Under the pieces are notes generated by a model. That model saw only the letters and a list, made by a program, of their open reading frames with translations, was not told where the DNA came from and did not search any database. Both the position numbers and the translations under genes were made by a program. From positions 3,472,001 through 3,536,000 of the forward strand of contig NZ_CP027657.1 in assembly GCF_003008615.1 (NCBI RefSeq): a DNA stretch of 64,000 nt, given 5' to 3'. The number at the start of each line of letters is the position of its first letter. The first letter of the stretch is position 1. Origin of the DNA: Pseudomonas mendocina. GTDB taxonomy: Bacteria > Pseudomonadota > Gammaproteobacteria > Pseudomonadales > Pseudomonadaceae. This document shows, piece after piece, positions 42,399 to 51,675 of the stretch.

Positions 42399-42701
42399 TC
42401 AGCTGCCGCGTTTGCTGCGGATCTCGATCAGGCGTCCACCTTCGAAGCGCAGGAAGTGGTACATACCGCTTTTCGGCCCATAGACCCATTCCTCGACGCT
42501 CACTTCATTGCGAAAGCCGTAGGTATCGACGACTTCCTTGTAACCGATGAAGTCACGGCTGGCGGGTTCGCCACACTTGCTCAGCACTTCTGCACTGGGC
42601 GCGGTCTTGCTGACCAGGGCGCTGCCACAGCGATAGGTGGAGGAGGCCTCGGCGGCAAGCGGCAGGCACAGCATGACGAGCAGATATCCGAGTTTGTGCA
42701 T
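42399..42701 (-). CDS. DUF2845 secreted protein, copy 1
   Basis: 100 residues. Signal peptide (HKLGYLLVMLCLPLAAEAS), then YRCGSALVSKTAPSAEVLSKCGEPASRDFIGYK, EEWVYGPKSGMYHFLRFEGGRLIEI. The two conserved Cys (in RCGSALV and KCGEP) suggest a disulfide. It is a paralogue of the gene 13 nt upstream and last in an operon after DUF748. The function is unknown. Confidence 0.85.
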   Translation of the reverse strand: MHKLGYLLVMLCLPLAAEASSTYRCGSALVSKTAPSAEVLSKCGEPASRDFIGYKEVVDTYGFRNEVSVEEWVYGPKSGMYHFLRFEGGRLIEIRSKRGS

Positions 42702-42714
42702 GAGAGTCTCCGGC

Positions 42715-43023
42715 TCAGCGTTCGCGACGGCGTTCGATGGCGATCAGACGGTTGCCCTCGAAACGCAGGATGCTGAGCATGCCGTTGCTCGGGCCGTACA
42801 CCCATTCTTCGATCATGTATTCGCGGCGGTCGTAGGAGCCCAGGGTGTAGCCGATCGGATCGCGATGCACTGGCGCGCCACATTTGCGTTCGACTTCGAA
42901 TGGACGGTCGCCGAGGCTGACCAGAGCGCTACCGCAACGCATGGTATCGGCCTGCGCGGTAGCGCTGATCAGGCAGGTGAACAGGGCGGCAAACGTGATG
43001 AAAGGCAAGCTGCGCATGATCAT
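42715..43023 (-). CDS. DUF2845 secreted protein, copy 2
   Basis: 102 residues. Signal peptide ending ISATAQAD, then MRCGSALVSLGDRPFEVERKCGAPVHRDPIGY and EEWVYGPSNGMLSILRFEGNRLIAIERR, clearly homologous to the next gene (same RCGSALV, KCG, EEWVYGP and LRFEG blocks). ATG 43023 overlaps the DUF748 stop as ATGA, so translation is coupled; a second ATG six bases on is an alternative. The function is unknown. Confidence 0.86.
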   Translation of the reverse strand: MIMRSLPFITFAALFTCLISATAQADTMRCGSALVSLGDRPFEVERKCGAPVHRDPIGYTLGSYDRREYMIEEWVYGPSNGMLSILRFEGNRLIAIERRRER

Positions 43024-45914
43024 TGACTATCCAGATGCAGGGCGGTGAGCACCCGTCCATTGGGCTCGGGCTCAGCCAGGTTGACATCAATCAGGTAGAC
43101 GCGTTCATCGTACAACCCACCCTGTTCCACCAGATAGTCCTTGATCGTTGCAGCGCGTTGCTGGGCTAACTGGCGCAGTAACAGCTTGCTCTGGGCCCAG
43201 GAGTCCAGCACGGCCTGGCGCATGTTCTGCGTACGCTGTTCTGCGTCGAGCTCGGCCCACTCGGCGGGCGGCTGCTGTTTCAAACGGGTGCGATAGATGC
43301 CTTCGAGCAGGGCTGCCTGCTCATCCTCATCGACCGTCAGTTCATCCGGGCTGGCCGGTACCTTGTCGCCGCGACGTTGCAGCACCTTGTACCAGCCCTC
43401 ACGGAATTCGCGTTGCAGGCGTTGTTCGGCCAGCAGTGGGCCGTCGCTGGCTTGCGCGCTCTGGCCTTCCACCTCCAGGCGCAGGTTGGGTCGCTCCTGC
43501 AGCGCCTTGGCCAGGGTATTGAGCGCCTGGCGGGCGTCGTCTTCCAGTTCCGCCGAACCCGCGCTGAACGGGACGGTGCTGAGGTCGACATCGCTGCCGC
43601 CGACCAGCCCGGCGATGAACTTGAACGGCGCCTGTGCTGCACGCAGCACCAGGTTGCGCAGGGTTTGCCAGACGATGGGCATGACGCTGAATTGCGGGTT
43701 GTTCAGGTCGCCCTGTACCGGCAGTTCGAGGGCGATGTTGCCCTGGGTGTCCTTGAGCAGGGCAACTGCCAGACGTATTGGCAGATCCACGGCGTCGGGA
43801 CTGTCGACCCGTTCGCCCAGTTGCAGGTTTTCCACCAGCACCTTGTTCTCGGCGTTGAGCTGGCCTTTCTCGATGCGGTAGTGCAGGTCGAGATTGAGGC
43901 GGCCCTTGCGGATGCGATAGCCGGCGAACTTGCCGGAGTAGGGGGTGATGGTGGTCAGCTCGACGTTCTTGAAGCTGGTGGCGATATCCAGGCTGTTGAG
44001 TGGATCGAAGGGGGTGAGTTGGCCCTTGATGCTCATCGGTGCGTAGCGATCCACCTTGCCCTTGATGTCGACACTGGCGGCCTGCGGCTTCTGATTGTCG
44101 AGCGTGCCGATGCGGCCGTTCATCTGCTGAATGGCCGTGGCGAAGCTGGGGGTCAGGCTGAAGTCGGCGAAGTTGGCCGAGCCGTCGTTGATGGTTACAC
44201 CGCCGATACGGATTGCCAGCGGCTTGCCGGCGTCCTGCTGAGCCGAGCTGGCAGTGGCGGGTTGCGGCACGATCAGGTCGCTGACGTTGGTGGTGAGGTT
44301 TTCGTTGATCACGAAGCGGGTGTAGGGCTGATCCAGCTCGACCCGCTCGATGGCCAGGCTGTCGCCATGGCGATAGTCGAGACCGTTGACGCGCACCTGC
44401 TTCCAGCGCAGGAAGTCACGCTCGCGCAGGGTGTCGAGGGTATGCAACTGATCGACCTTGGCACTGCCGGTCACGCTCAGCGCCAAGGGTTCGGTGCTCT
44501 TGAGCTGCACGTCGAGGTCGCTGCCGAGCAGGCCGCTGCGCAGTTCCAGGCGGATAAAGGGGCTGAGGTAGGCCTGAGCCAGGCGCAGGTCGATATCCTG
44601 GGTGATGACCTTGAGCCGAGCCGTGGTTGGGGCCAGTTGCACGTCGCCTGCGGCCTGCAGCTTGCCCTGTTTGCCCAGGCCGGTATCCAGCTTGAGGTTG
44701 AAGGGCTTGTCGCCAAGGCTGTCGAAATCCTTCAGGTCGAGATTCAGCGGGCCGACCTCCAGCGCCACATTCTCCTTGGGTACGCGGTCGGCCAGATGGG
44801 CCTTGTAGTCGCGTAGCTGCACGTCCTGTAGCAGCACCTGCCAGGGTTTGCTCTCGGTTTCGGTCTCGGTTGACGCTTGCGCTTCGGGTGCGGCTTCGCT
44901 CGCTGGTCGTGGTTTGCCGGCAAACAGCTTCTGCCAATCCAGCTGGCCATCGGCCTCGCGGGCGGCCCAGGCTTCCAGGCCTTGGCTGCGCACCTGGCCA
45001 ACCACCACCTGCTGCTTGGCCAGATCCAGGCTGGTATCGGTGACATCGAGTTGTTGCAGGCGTACCAGCGGTTTACCGTCCGGATCATCGATGGCAAAGG
45101 GGGCAAGGTGGATGGCGACCTTGCTCAGTTGCAGTTCGGTGCCTTTGGAAAGGTCGAGGCGGTAATCGCTGCTGAGATCGACCACACCTTCCTTGAGCAC
45201 CAAGGGCACGGCGTCACGCACGTAGGGCCAGAAGGTACTCAGACGCCCGTCGCTGATCTTCAGGCTGCCACTGGAGGTGATCGGTGTCAGGCTGACCTGA
45301 CCCTGCCAGTCGATCTTCGCGCCATTCGGGCCACTGGCCGTGAGGGTCATCTCGGCGTTGTCTTCGGGCAGGGTGCTGAGGTTGTGCAGTTTCAGATCGA
45401 GGGCGTCGTAGGCGAACTCCACCGGCTCGCTCGGGCGCAGATCCTGGAAGCGCAGGGCGTTTTCCTGCAGGACGATGGTGTCGATGCGCAGTGGGAAGGG
45501 ATCGCCGCTGCTCGGTTGTTTTTCCTCGGTACTTTCCGGCAGGCGGAACAATTGGGTGAGGTTCAGTGTGCCGTCCTTGTCGAACAGCACGGCGGTGCGC
45601 GCACCTTGCAGCTCGACTGCGGCCAGGTGCAGCGCACCGCTCCACAGGCTGTCGCTTTGCAGGTTGGCATAGAGGCGCTCGAACGCCAGATGCTCCTGGC
45701 CCGCTTCGCCGATGCGCAGGCCCCACAGGTTCAGCTCCAGACTGAAGGGATTGAGCTGCAGGCGCTGCAGCGATGCTGGCACGGTGGCGTACTGCGCCAG
45801 TTGCTGGTTGGCGATGCGCAGGGCGATGCCTGGCAGAATCAGGAAGCCGATCAGGCTGTAGAGAAAGAGGGCGATCAACAGTGCGCTCAGCGCGCGCTTC
45901 AGTCCTTTGGGCAT
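43020..45914 (-). CDS. Large DUF748 (AsmA-like) envelope protein
   Basis: 964 residues. One N-terminal membrane helix (ALSALLIALFLYSLIGFLILPGI) is followed by long beta-rich DUF748/AsmA-type repeats (for example LNPFSLELNLWGLRIGEAG, RIDTIVLQENALRFQDL, IRIGGVTINDGSANFADFSLTPSF). Near residue 770 comes STVPFSAGSAELEDDARQALNTLAKAL and then LEVEG, which resembles an OmpA-type peptidoglycan-binding start but lacks the usual GHTD. AsmA-like proteins are thought to bridge the periplasm and move lipids; that role is inferred. It heads the operon with the two DUF2845 genes. Confidence 0.85.
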   Translation of the reverse strand: MPKGLKRALSALLIALFLYSLIGFLILPGIALRIANQQLAQYATVPASLQRLQLNPFSLELNLWGLRIGEAGQEHLAFERLYANLQSDSLWSGALHLAAVELQGARTAVLFDKDGTLNLTQLFRLPESTEEKQPSSGDPFPLRIDTIVLQENALRFQDLRPSEPVEFAYDALDLKLHNLSTLPEDNAEMTLTASGPNGAKIDWQGQVSLTPITSSGSLKISDGRLSTFWPYVRDAVPLVLKEGVVDLSSDYRLDLSKGTELQLSKVAIHLAPFAIDDPDGKPLVRLQQLDVTDTSLDLAKQQVVVGQVRSQGLEAWAAREADGQLDWQKLFAGKPRPASEAAPEAQASTETETESKPWQVLLQDVQLRDYKAHLADRVPKENVALEVGPLNLDLKDFDSLGDKPFNLKLDTGLGKQGKLQAAGDVQLAPTTARLKVITQDIDLRLAQAYLSPFIRLELRSGLLGSDLDVQLKSTEPLALSVTGSAKVDQLHTLDTLRERDFLRWKQVRVNGLDYRHGDSLAIERVELDQPYTRFVINENLTTNVSDLIVPQPATASSAQQDAGKPLAIRIGGVTINDGSANFADFSLTPSFATAIQQMNGRIGTLDNQKPQAASVDIKGKVDRYAPMSIKGQLTPFDPLNSLDIATSFKNVELTTITPYSGKFAGYRIRKGRLNLDLHYRIEKGQLNAENKVLVENLQLGERVDSPDAVDLPIRLAVALLKDTQGNIALELPVQGDLNNPQFSVMPIVWQTLRNLVLRAAQAPFKFIAGLVGGSDVDLSTVPFSAGSAELEDDARQALNTLAKALQERPNLRLEVEGQSAQASDGPLLAEQRLQREFREGWYKVLQRRGDKVPASPDELTVDEDEQAALLEGIYRTRLKQQPPAEWAELDAEQRTQNMRQAVLDSWAQSKLLLRQLAQQRAATIKDYLVEQGGLYDERVYLIDVNLAEPEPNGRVLTALHLDSQ

Positions 45915-46015
45915 GGCTTGGCGTCATCTATCCAGACGAAGGGATGACTTGGAGTATGGCACGCCAGTTCGGTTCCGGTCGTGCGTGGTGGGGCGCAATT
46001 ATTTTCGCAGCGGGC

Positions 46016-47041
46016 TCAAAACTGCAGGATCAGCGTCTTCAGCGGCGGCCTGGCGTCATGGGAGGGGAAGTCCACAGCGGGCGCCAGCACCTGGCAGTCG
46101 CGCGCGGGTCTGCCGAGTTTTTCCGCGCAGCGCAGCACCTGTTCGCGCCAGTCTTCCATCACCACTTTCGCCAGGTTGTTGCAGCACACCAGCGCACCAC
46201 CATCGGCAGTGGCCAGCAGCGCCGGCTTGAGCAGGCTCTGGTAGTCGCGCAGCAGGTCGACGGTACCGAACGCGCTCTTGGCCCAGGCGGGCGGGTCGAG
46301 GAACACCAGGTCGAACTGACGAGCTTGCAGGCGTGGGTAGTTCGGCAGCTTCTGTCCGCGGCGGCTGTTGATCGGTAGGCCGGCCATTTGGCGGATGGCG
46401 GGGAAGTAATCGGACTGGATGAACTGCATGGCTGGCAGTTGTGGATTGAGCTGGCCATTCTCGCGGCCTACGGCGAGGTTGCTCTGAGCGAAGTCCAGGT
46501 TGGTCACTTCGCTCGCGCCGCCGGCTGCCGCGCACAGGCCGACGCCGCAGGTATAGGCGAACAGGTTGAGTACGGATTTACCGGCGCTGTTGGCCTTGAC
46601 CCAGCCGCGGGCGTTGCGCAGGTCGAGAAACAGCAATGGATCCTGCCCGGTGTGGCGACCGCGTACCCGGTAGTTCAGGCCCCATTCGTGCCCGATCAGA
46701 TCCGCCAGCGCCGCCTCTTCGGCTTCGAACGCGTGAGGATTGCGGTCGATGCGTGAGTTACGTTGCGAGCGGTCGTTGTAGACCAGCAACAGGGGCTGGC
46801 CGAGGCGCTGCTCGACAATGGTCGCGAGGCTTTGCAGGGCATCAGCCTCCAGCGGCTGGTGAAAACTCTGCACCAGCAGTTGCGGGCCGTAGCGGTCGAC
46901 GGTCAGGCCCGGGGCACCTTCCTGGCTGCCATGGAACAGGCGATAGCAGTCGGTGCCTTGCGCGTGCAGTTCGCCCAGCAGGTTTTCGCGGGCGTCGAGG
47001 GCGGCGCGCAGCGCCTGGTCAAGAGCAGGCATGCGCGGCAT
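46016..47041 (-). CDS. RlmI-like class I SAM-dependent RNA methyltransferase
   Basis: 341 residues from ATG 47041 (ATG 47032 also possible; no clear ribosome site for either). RlmI/RlmK-like layout: N-terminal part with YRLFHGSQEGAPGLTVDRYG and LLVYNDRSQRNSR, then a Rossmann methyltransferase with the SAM motif VLNLFAYTCGVGLCAAAGGA and catalytic-type FDLVFLDPPAWAKS. Homologues methylate 23S rRNA cytosine at C5. The N-terminal PUA domain of E. coli RlmI is not apparent, so the exact target is uncertain. Confidence 0.8.
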   Translation of the reverse strand: MPRMPALDQALRAALDARENLLGELHAQGTDCYRLFHGSQEGAPGLTVDRYGPQLLVQSFHQPLEADALQSLATIVEQRLGQPLLLVYNDRSQRNSRIDRNPHAFEAEEAALADLIGHEWGLNYRVRGRHTGQDPLLFLDLRNARGWVKANSAGKSVLNLFAYTCGVGLCAAAGGASEVTNLDFAQSNLAVGRENGQLNPQLPAMQFIQSDYFPAIRQMAGLPINSRRGQKLPNYPRLQARQFDLVFLDPPAWAKSAFGTVDLLRDYQSLLKPALLATADGGALVCCNNLAKVVMEDWREQVLRCAEKLGRPARDCQVLAPAVDFPSHDARPPLKTLILQF

Positions 47042-47129
47042 CTCGGAATGGGGAGGGCGGCAGTTTATCAGGAAAGCTGCCGCGCCTTTTTGGTTTCCGG
47101 GGCTCCTGGCAGGACAATCGAATGAACGG

Positions 47130-47189
47130 TGTAGGAGCGAATTTATTCGCGATTTCATCGCGAATTTCGCGGATAAATCCGCTCCTACA
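47130..47189. repeat. REP-type element
   Basis: Arms TGTAGGAGCGAATTTATTCG and GGATAAATCCGCTCCTACA, with a second palindrome (TTCGCGAT...ATCGCGAA) nested inside. Confidence 0.75.
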
Positions 47190-47251
47190 AGAGCCCTGTC
47201 ATTCCCTGAGGGAGGTAAAGAACTTCATGCGATTGCTGGCGAGCGATGCGG

Positions 47252-48217
47252 TCAGGCGCTCTGTTCTTCACGCCGGTAGGCATAGGTGTCGGCGAAACGC
47301 GACAGCAGGTACTCGGCGCTGGTCACCGGCGAATATTTTGGCGGGTTGTCGGCGCTGGAACAGTTCGGCAAACAGTCGATCAGGGTGTCCGGATGCGGTT
47401 CGGCGAAGAACGGCATGGAGTAGCGATCCACCCCCACTGGACTGATCACCCGGTGCGGTGTGGAGGTGTAACGGTCGTTGCTCCAACGCGCCATCATGTC
47501 GCCGATATTGACCACGAAGCTGCCGGCAATCGGTGGCGCGTCGATCCAGTCGCCATGGCGCGGGCGTACTTGCAGGCCGCCGGCTTCGTCCTGGTAGAGC
47601 AGGGTGATGCAGCCGTAGTCGGTGTGCGCCCCGGCGCCTTGCTGCTCGGCGCTGCTGGCGGTCTGGCGCGGCGGGTAGTGAATCATGCGCAGTACGCTGA
47701 TCGGCTCATGGAAGCATTTGTCGAAGAACTCCGGTTCGATATCCAGGGCCAGCGCCATGGCCCGCAGCAAGGTGGTGGCCAGTGCCTGCATGTCGGCGTA
47801 GTGCTGCTCCATCAGGGCAGCCCAGCCGGGCATGTCCGGGTGGCGGTTGGGGCCGCGTAGCGGCTTGCCGGCCAGTACCTCGGGGTGATCGGCGGGCATG
47901 TGGAAACCCATGTCGAAGGTTTCCTTCAGGTCGCTCGGTCTGCTCGGGTCGAGCTGTTCGGTGGCGATGGCGCCGTAGCCGCGATGGTGGGTGGTCTGGG
48001 TGATGTCGATCTTGAGCTTTTCCTCGGCAGGCAGGGCGAAGAAGCGCTTCGCTGCGCCGAGCAGGGTGTCGATACGTTCGCTGCTTATCGGGTGGCCGAC
48101 GATGTAGAAGAAACCCCATTCGCGGCAGGCGCGGTCGATCCGTTCGGCCACGGCGGGCCAGGCGGATTCGTCGTCACAGTACAAAGGGGTGATATCGATG
48201 ATGGGTAGTGCGTTCAT
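47252..48217 (-). CDS. 2-oxoglutarate/Fe(II) oxygenase (isopenicillin N synthase-like)
   Basis: 321 residues. N-terminal DIOX_N domain (LPIIDITPLYCDD; ACREWGFFYIVGHPI) and the 2OG-Fe(II) catalytic domain. Iron ligands are His and Asp in GAHTDYGCITLL and the distal His in STPHRVISP; the 2OG-binding Arg is in DRYSMPFF. The substrate is not recognisable. It sits downstream of the BMP and 8-oxoguanine deaminase genes on the same strand. A role in purine or nucleoside oxidation is a context inference only. Confidence 0.85.
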   Translation of the reverse strand: MNALPIIDITPLYCDDESAWPAVAERIDRACREWGFFYIVGHPISSERIDTLLGAAKRFFALPAEEKLKIDITQTTHHRGYGAIATEQLDPSRPSDLKETFDMGFHMPADHPEVLAGKPLRGPNRHPDMPGWAALMEQHYADMQALATTLLRAMALALDIEPEFFDKCFHEPISVLRMIHYPPRQTASSAEQQGAGAHTDYGCITLLYQDEAGGLQVRPRHGDWIDAPPIAGSFVVNIGDMMARWSNDRYTSTPHRVISPVGVDRYSMPFFAEPHPDTLIDCLPNCSSADNPPKYSPVTSAEYLLSRFADTYAYRREEQSA

Positions 48218-48343
48218 GTTGAGCCTCGGGTGGGCGGTGCTGCGAGTCTTCTCGTACCCAGGGCAGCGGAAAGAGACCTCGGATGAGATCCCCTTGATGC
48301 GGTTCTGCCGGTAGCAGGGACGGCATCGGTGATTTCTTGATCA

Positions 48344-48406
48344 TCGCGGCTGAAGCCGCTCCCACGGAGCTAGGAGCGGTTGGGCGGTATTGCGTTTCAG
48401 CCGCGA
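48344..48406. repeat. REP-type element
   Basis: TCGCGGCTGAAGCCGCTCCC at one end and TTTCAGCCGCGA at the other, just downstream of the BMP gene. Confidence 0.75.
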
Positions 48407-48416
48407 GGCTATGCGC

Positions 48417-49499
48417 TTACTTCGGCATTTCGGCCTTCACGTTTTCCACGTAGTAGTTCATCGAGGCCAGTTCGGCATTGGTCGCGCTCACGCCGTCGGC
48501 GATGCGTACTGCGCCACTCTGATCCTTGATCGGGCCGGTGAAGGGGTGGAACTTGCCGCTGCGAATGTCGGCGATGATCTGCTCGGCCTCGCTCTTCACG
48601 TCAGCCGGCACCAGGTCGCTGATCGGCAACTCGATGGTGTCCTCGGCCAGACCGCCCCAGAAGTCCTGCGGTTGCCAGTGGCCATCGATCACCGCCTGGG
48701 CTGATTTCACGTAGTGCGGGCCCCAGTCGTTGACGATGGAGGTGAGCACGGCCTTCGGCCCGAAATGCGCCATGTCCGAGGCGTAGCCGACGGAGTAGAT
48801 GCCGCGACGCTCGGCGGTCTGGATCGGCGCCGGGCTGTCGGTGTGCTGGAACATCACGTCCACGCCCTGGTCGATCAGCGCGTTGGCGGCGTCGGATTCC
48901 TTGCCCGGATCGAACCAGGTGTTGACCCATACCACCTTGATCTCGGTGCCCGGGTTGTATTTGTCCAGGGCCAGCTGGATGGCGTTGATGTCGCGGATCA
49001 CCTCGGGGATCGGGAAGGAGGCGATGTAGCCGACCTTCTTGGTCTTGGTCATTTTCGCGGCAAGGAAGCCGCCGACGTAGCGCCCCTCATAGGAGCGCGA
49101 CAGGTAGGTGCCGACGTTCTTGTCCTGCTTGTAGCCGGTGGCGTGCTCGAAGGTCACCTTGGGGAATTGCTTGGCCACCTTGATCGTCGGGTTCATGTAG
49201 CCGAAGGAGGTGGTGAAGATCAGGTCGAAACCGCTCTTGGCCATGTTGCGGATAACGCGTTCGGCGTCTGCGCCTTCCGGCACGTTTTCCACGTAGCTGG
49301 TGGTGACCTTGTCACCCAGTTCCTTGATCAGCATCTGCCGGCCCTGCTCATGCTGGTAGGTCCAGCCGTGATCGCCGATGGGGCCGATATAGACGAAGCC
49401 GACCTTCAGCGGATCGGCGGCGGAGGCGCTGAGCATGGCGCCAAAACCCAGGGCGGCAACGAGGGTGCGCAGCAGCGGTTTCTTGCTCTTCTCGAACAT
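48417..49499 (-). CDS. BMP-family nucleoside/purine-binding periplasmic protein
   Basis: 360 residues from ATG 49499 (GGAG upstream). Signal peptide LRTLVAALGFGAMLSASAADP, with no lipobox, so soluble periplasmic. Family body: KVGFVYIGPIGDHGWTYQHEQGR, FDLIFTTSFGYMNP, VGGFLAAKMTKTKKVGYIASFPIPEVIRDINAI, DVMFQHTDSPAPIQTAE. BMP proteins supply nucleosides or purines to ABC importers of the type encoded at 52599-56263. Together with the adjacent 8-oxoguanine deaminase this indicates purine uptake. Confidence 0.9.
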   Translation of the reverse strand: MFEKSKKPLLRTLVAALGFGAMLSASAADPLKVGFVYIGPIGDHGWTYQHEQGRQMLIKELGDKVTTSYVENVPEGADAERVIRNMAKSGFDLIFTTSFGYMNPTIKVAKQFPKVTFEHATGYKQDKNVGTYLSRSYEGRYVGGFLAAKMTKTKKVGYIASFPIPEVIRDINAIQLALDKYNPGTEIKVVWVNTWFDPGKESDAANALIDQGVDVMFQHTDSPAPIQTAERRGIYSVGYASDMAHFGPKAVLTSIVNDWGPHYVKSAQAVIDGHWQPQDFWGGLAEDTIELPISDLVPADVKSEAEQIIADIRSGKFHPFTGPIKDQSGAVRIADGVSATNAELASMNYYVENVKAEMPK

Positions 49500-49690
49500 G
49501 GTGGGTGGAGCTCCAGTCTTGATGTCGGGATGGCCGTTGGTTGGCTGATCCCATGACTGCAAAAAGCTGACCAACAAGACAGATAGCCGTGGCGAAAGCC
49601 TTTGTGAGCAAGGGCAGAGAATGGTGTGGAACGCTATTGGTGCGACGGGCGTGCAGATGCTGCGTTGTGGTGCGAGTGGCTTGCTGCAAA

Positions 49691-49750
49691 CCGTAGGGTG
49701 CGCCGTGCGCACCGGCAGTTGCTCGATACACATGGCGCGCCCCACGGCAT
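49691..49750. repeat. GTAGGGTGCGC dispersed paired repeat
   Basis: CCGTAGGGTGCGCCGTGCGC (49691-49710) and an inverted arm ATGGCGCGCCCCACGG (49732-49747). It matches the element at 56393-56468. Confidence 0.6.
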
Positions 49751-49754
49751 GGCG

Positions 49755-51110
49755 TCAGCCGCTTACCAATTGCCTCGCCGCCTGGCTGTGATCGGCGATC
49801 AGTTGCGTGACGTCCAGCCCCTCGATCTGCCCGTCGACTACTCGCCAATTGCCGCCGATCATCACCCGATCGGCACGATCTGCAGCGCACAACAGCAACG
49901 CGGAGAGTGGATCGTGGCTGCCGGAGAAACGTAGGTCATCCAGTTTGAACAACGCCAGGTCAGCCTGTTTGCCAACGGCCAGTTCGCCGACATCGCGGCG
50001 TCCGAGCAAGCGTGCCGAGCCACGGGTGGCCCAGCCCAGCGCGCGTTCGGGCGTGATCGCCTCGGCACCGTAGCGCAGGCGTTGGATATACAGCGCCTGG
50101 CGTGCTTCGAGGATCATGTTCGAGGCATCGTTGGAGGCCGAACCGTCGACGCCCAGGCCGACCGGTGCACCGGCTGCCTCCAGGTCATGTACGGGGCATA
50201 TGCCCGAGGCCAGGCGCATGTTCGAGCAAGGGCAATGGCAGATACCGGTACCGGCGGCACCAAGGCGGGCGATTTCCTCGGCATTGAAGTGAATGCCATG
50301 CGCCAGCCAGGTGCGCGGGCCGAGCCAGCCGACGCTTTCCAGATAGTCCACGGTGCGCAGGCCGAACTGACGCAGGCAGTAGTCCTCTTCATCGAGGGTT
50401 TCGGCCAGGTGGGTGTGCAGGCGTACGTCCAATTGCTCGGCCATTTCGGCGCTGGCGCGCATGATGTCGCGGGTTACCGAGAAGGGCGAGCAGGGGGCCA
50501 GGGCGATCTGGATCTGCGCGCCATCGCCGCGCTCATGGTAGCGCTCGATCAGGCGCTGGCTGTCGGCCAGGATCGCCTCGCCGCTCTGCACCGTGTGCTG
50601 CGGTGGCAGGCCGCCATCGGCCTCGCCGAGGCTCATCGAGCCACGACTGAGCATGGCGCGCATGCCCAGCTCGCGCACCGCGTCCACCTGCACATCGATG
50701 GCCTGTTCCAGCCCGCCGGGGAACAGGTAATGATGATCGGCAGCGGTGGTGCAGCCGGACAGCAGCAGTTCGGCCAACGCCACCTTGCTGGCCAGCGCCA
50801 GTTTTTCCGGCGTCAGCCGCGCCCATACCGGATACAGCGTCTTCAACCAGGGGAACAGCGGCTGGTTGACCACCGGCGCCCAGGCACGGGTGAGGGTCTG
50901 GTAGAAGTGATGGTGGGTGTTGATCAGGCCCGGCAGCAGCACATGCGCGCGGGCATCGAACGTCTGCTGACAGGGTTGAGCGGGTTGCTGGTCGGCACCG
51001 AGCAGTTCGACGATGCGGCCATCTTCGATCACCAGGCCACCAGAGGCGTCGTGGTGGTTGGCGGTGAAAACGGCGAGAGGTTTCTTGATCCAGAGTCGAG
51101 TAGCAGCCAT
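49755..51110 (-). CDS. 8-oxoguanine deaminase (amidohydrolase)
   Basis: 451 residues, very like the P. aeruginosa amidohydrolase PA0142 that was characterised as 8-oxoguanine deaminase. Metal-ligand motifs: LPGLINTHHHFYQTLTRAW, HTHLAETLDEEDYC, LAHGIHFN, and the metal Asp in GVDGSASNDASNM. The substrate-pocket segment HHYLFPGG is conserved. It converts 8-oxoguanine to uric acid in the cytoplasm. Guanine or isoguanine deaminase is the alternative, but overall similarity favours 8-oxoG. The BMP transporter gene lies downstream. Confidence 0.88.
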   Translation of the reverse strand: MAATRLWIKKPLAVFTANHHDASGGLVIEDGRIVELLGADQQPAQPCQQTFDARAHVLLPGLINTHHHFYQTLTRAWAPVVNQPLFPWLKTLYPVWARLTPEKLALASKVALAELLLSGCTTAADHHYLFPGGLEQAIDVQVDAVRELGMRAMLSRGSMSLGEADGGLPPQHTVQSGEAILADSQRLIERYHERGDGAQIQIALAPCSPFSVTRDIMRASAEMAEQLDVRLHTHLAETLDEEDYCLRQFGLRTVDYLESVGWLGPRTWLAHGIHFNAEEIARLGAAGTGICHCPCSNMRLASGICPVHDLEAAGAPVGLGVDGSASNDASNMILEARQALYIQRLRYGAEAITPERALGWATRGSARLLGRRDVGELAVGKQADLALFKLDDLRFSGSHDPLSALLLCAADRADRVMIGGNWRVVDGQIEGLDVTQLIADHSQAARQLVSG

Positions 51111-51242
51111 GAGTGGCTCCTCTGAGGTTGATTTCAGGTAAGCCAGCTCAGTGTTGACCCTGTCTGCTGATCCAGGTTCGTCAGAAATGACGCGAGGTGA
51201 CGATAGCTGAACTTCTGCCCGGCAGACAATCGGATGCGGACG

Positions 51243-51593
51243 TCAGGCGCGCAGCGGGCAAGTGGTGGCCAGGCGCTGCAGCAGTTCGTTTCTCAGTTGC
51301 TGCAACTCGTCGATGCGATTTTCGATCAGCGCCAGCTTGTCTTGCAGCAATTGGGTCACGGACTGATCCGGGTCGCTGGTCTGCCACAGGCCGCCGACAT
51401 GCTGGCTGATCTCGCCGAGGCTGAAACCCAGGCGCTGTGCGGTCTTGATGTAGGTGACCAGTTGCACCATCTCGGCGGGATAGTCACGGTAGCCGTTGGC
51501 ATTGCGCCGCGCGGCGATCAGCCCACGTTGCTCGTAGAAGCGCAGGGTGTCGCGGCTCACTTCGCAGGCTTCGGCCAGTTCTCCGATTCGCAT
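51243..51593 (-). CDS. MerR-family regulator
   Basis: 116 residues. The N-terminal winged helix (MRIGELAEACEVSRDTLRFYEQRGLIAARRNANGYRDYP) is classic MerR. A dimerisation helix (LLQDKLALIENRIDELQQLRNELLQRL) ends at TTCPL. The C-terminal part has one Cys only, so metal sensing of the CueR/MerR kind is not supported. It is divergent from a small membrane protein over a MerR-type 19-bp-spacer promoter, which it probably controls. Confidence 0.9.
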   Translation of the reverse strand: MRIGELAEACEVSRDTLRFYEQRGLIAARRNANGYRDYPAEMVQLVTYIKTAQRLGFSLGEISQHVGGLWQTSDPDQSVTQLLQDKLALIENRIDELQQLRNELLQRLATTCPLRA

Positions 51594-51612
51594 CTTTTCA
51601 CTCGGTTGGGGG

Positions 51613-51643
51613 TTGACCTTGGAGCATACTCCAGGCCTTAGCC
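51613..51643 (+). promoter_or_regulatory. MerR-type promoter/operator of the 51676 gene
   Basis: TTGACC (51613-51618), 19-bp spacer, TTAGCC (51638-51643). The spacer carries the dyad CTTGGAG-CATA-CTCCAGG (51618-51635), the classic layout of MerR-activated promoters. Confidence 0.75.
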
Positions 51644-51675
51644 TGGGGGCTCCTTCAATGACTGGAGCAACACCT

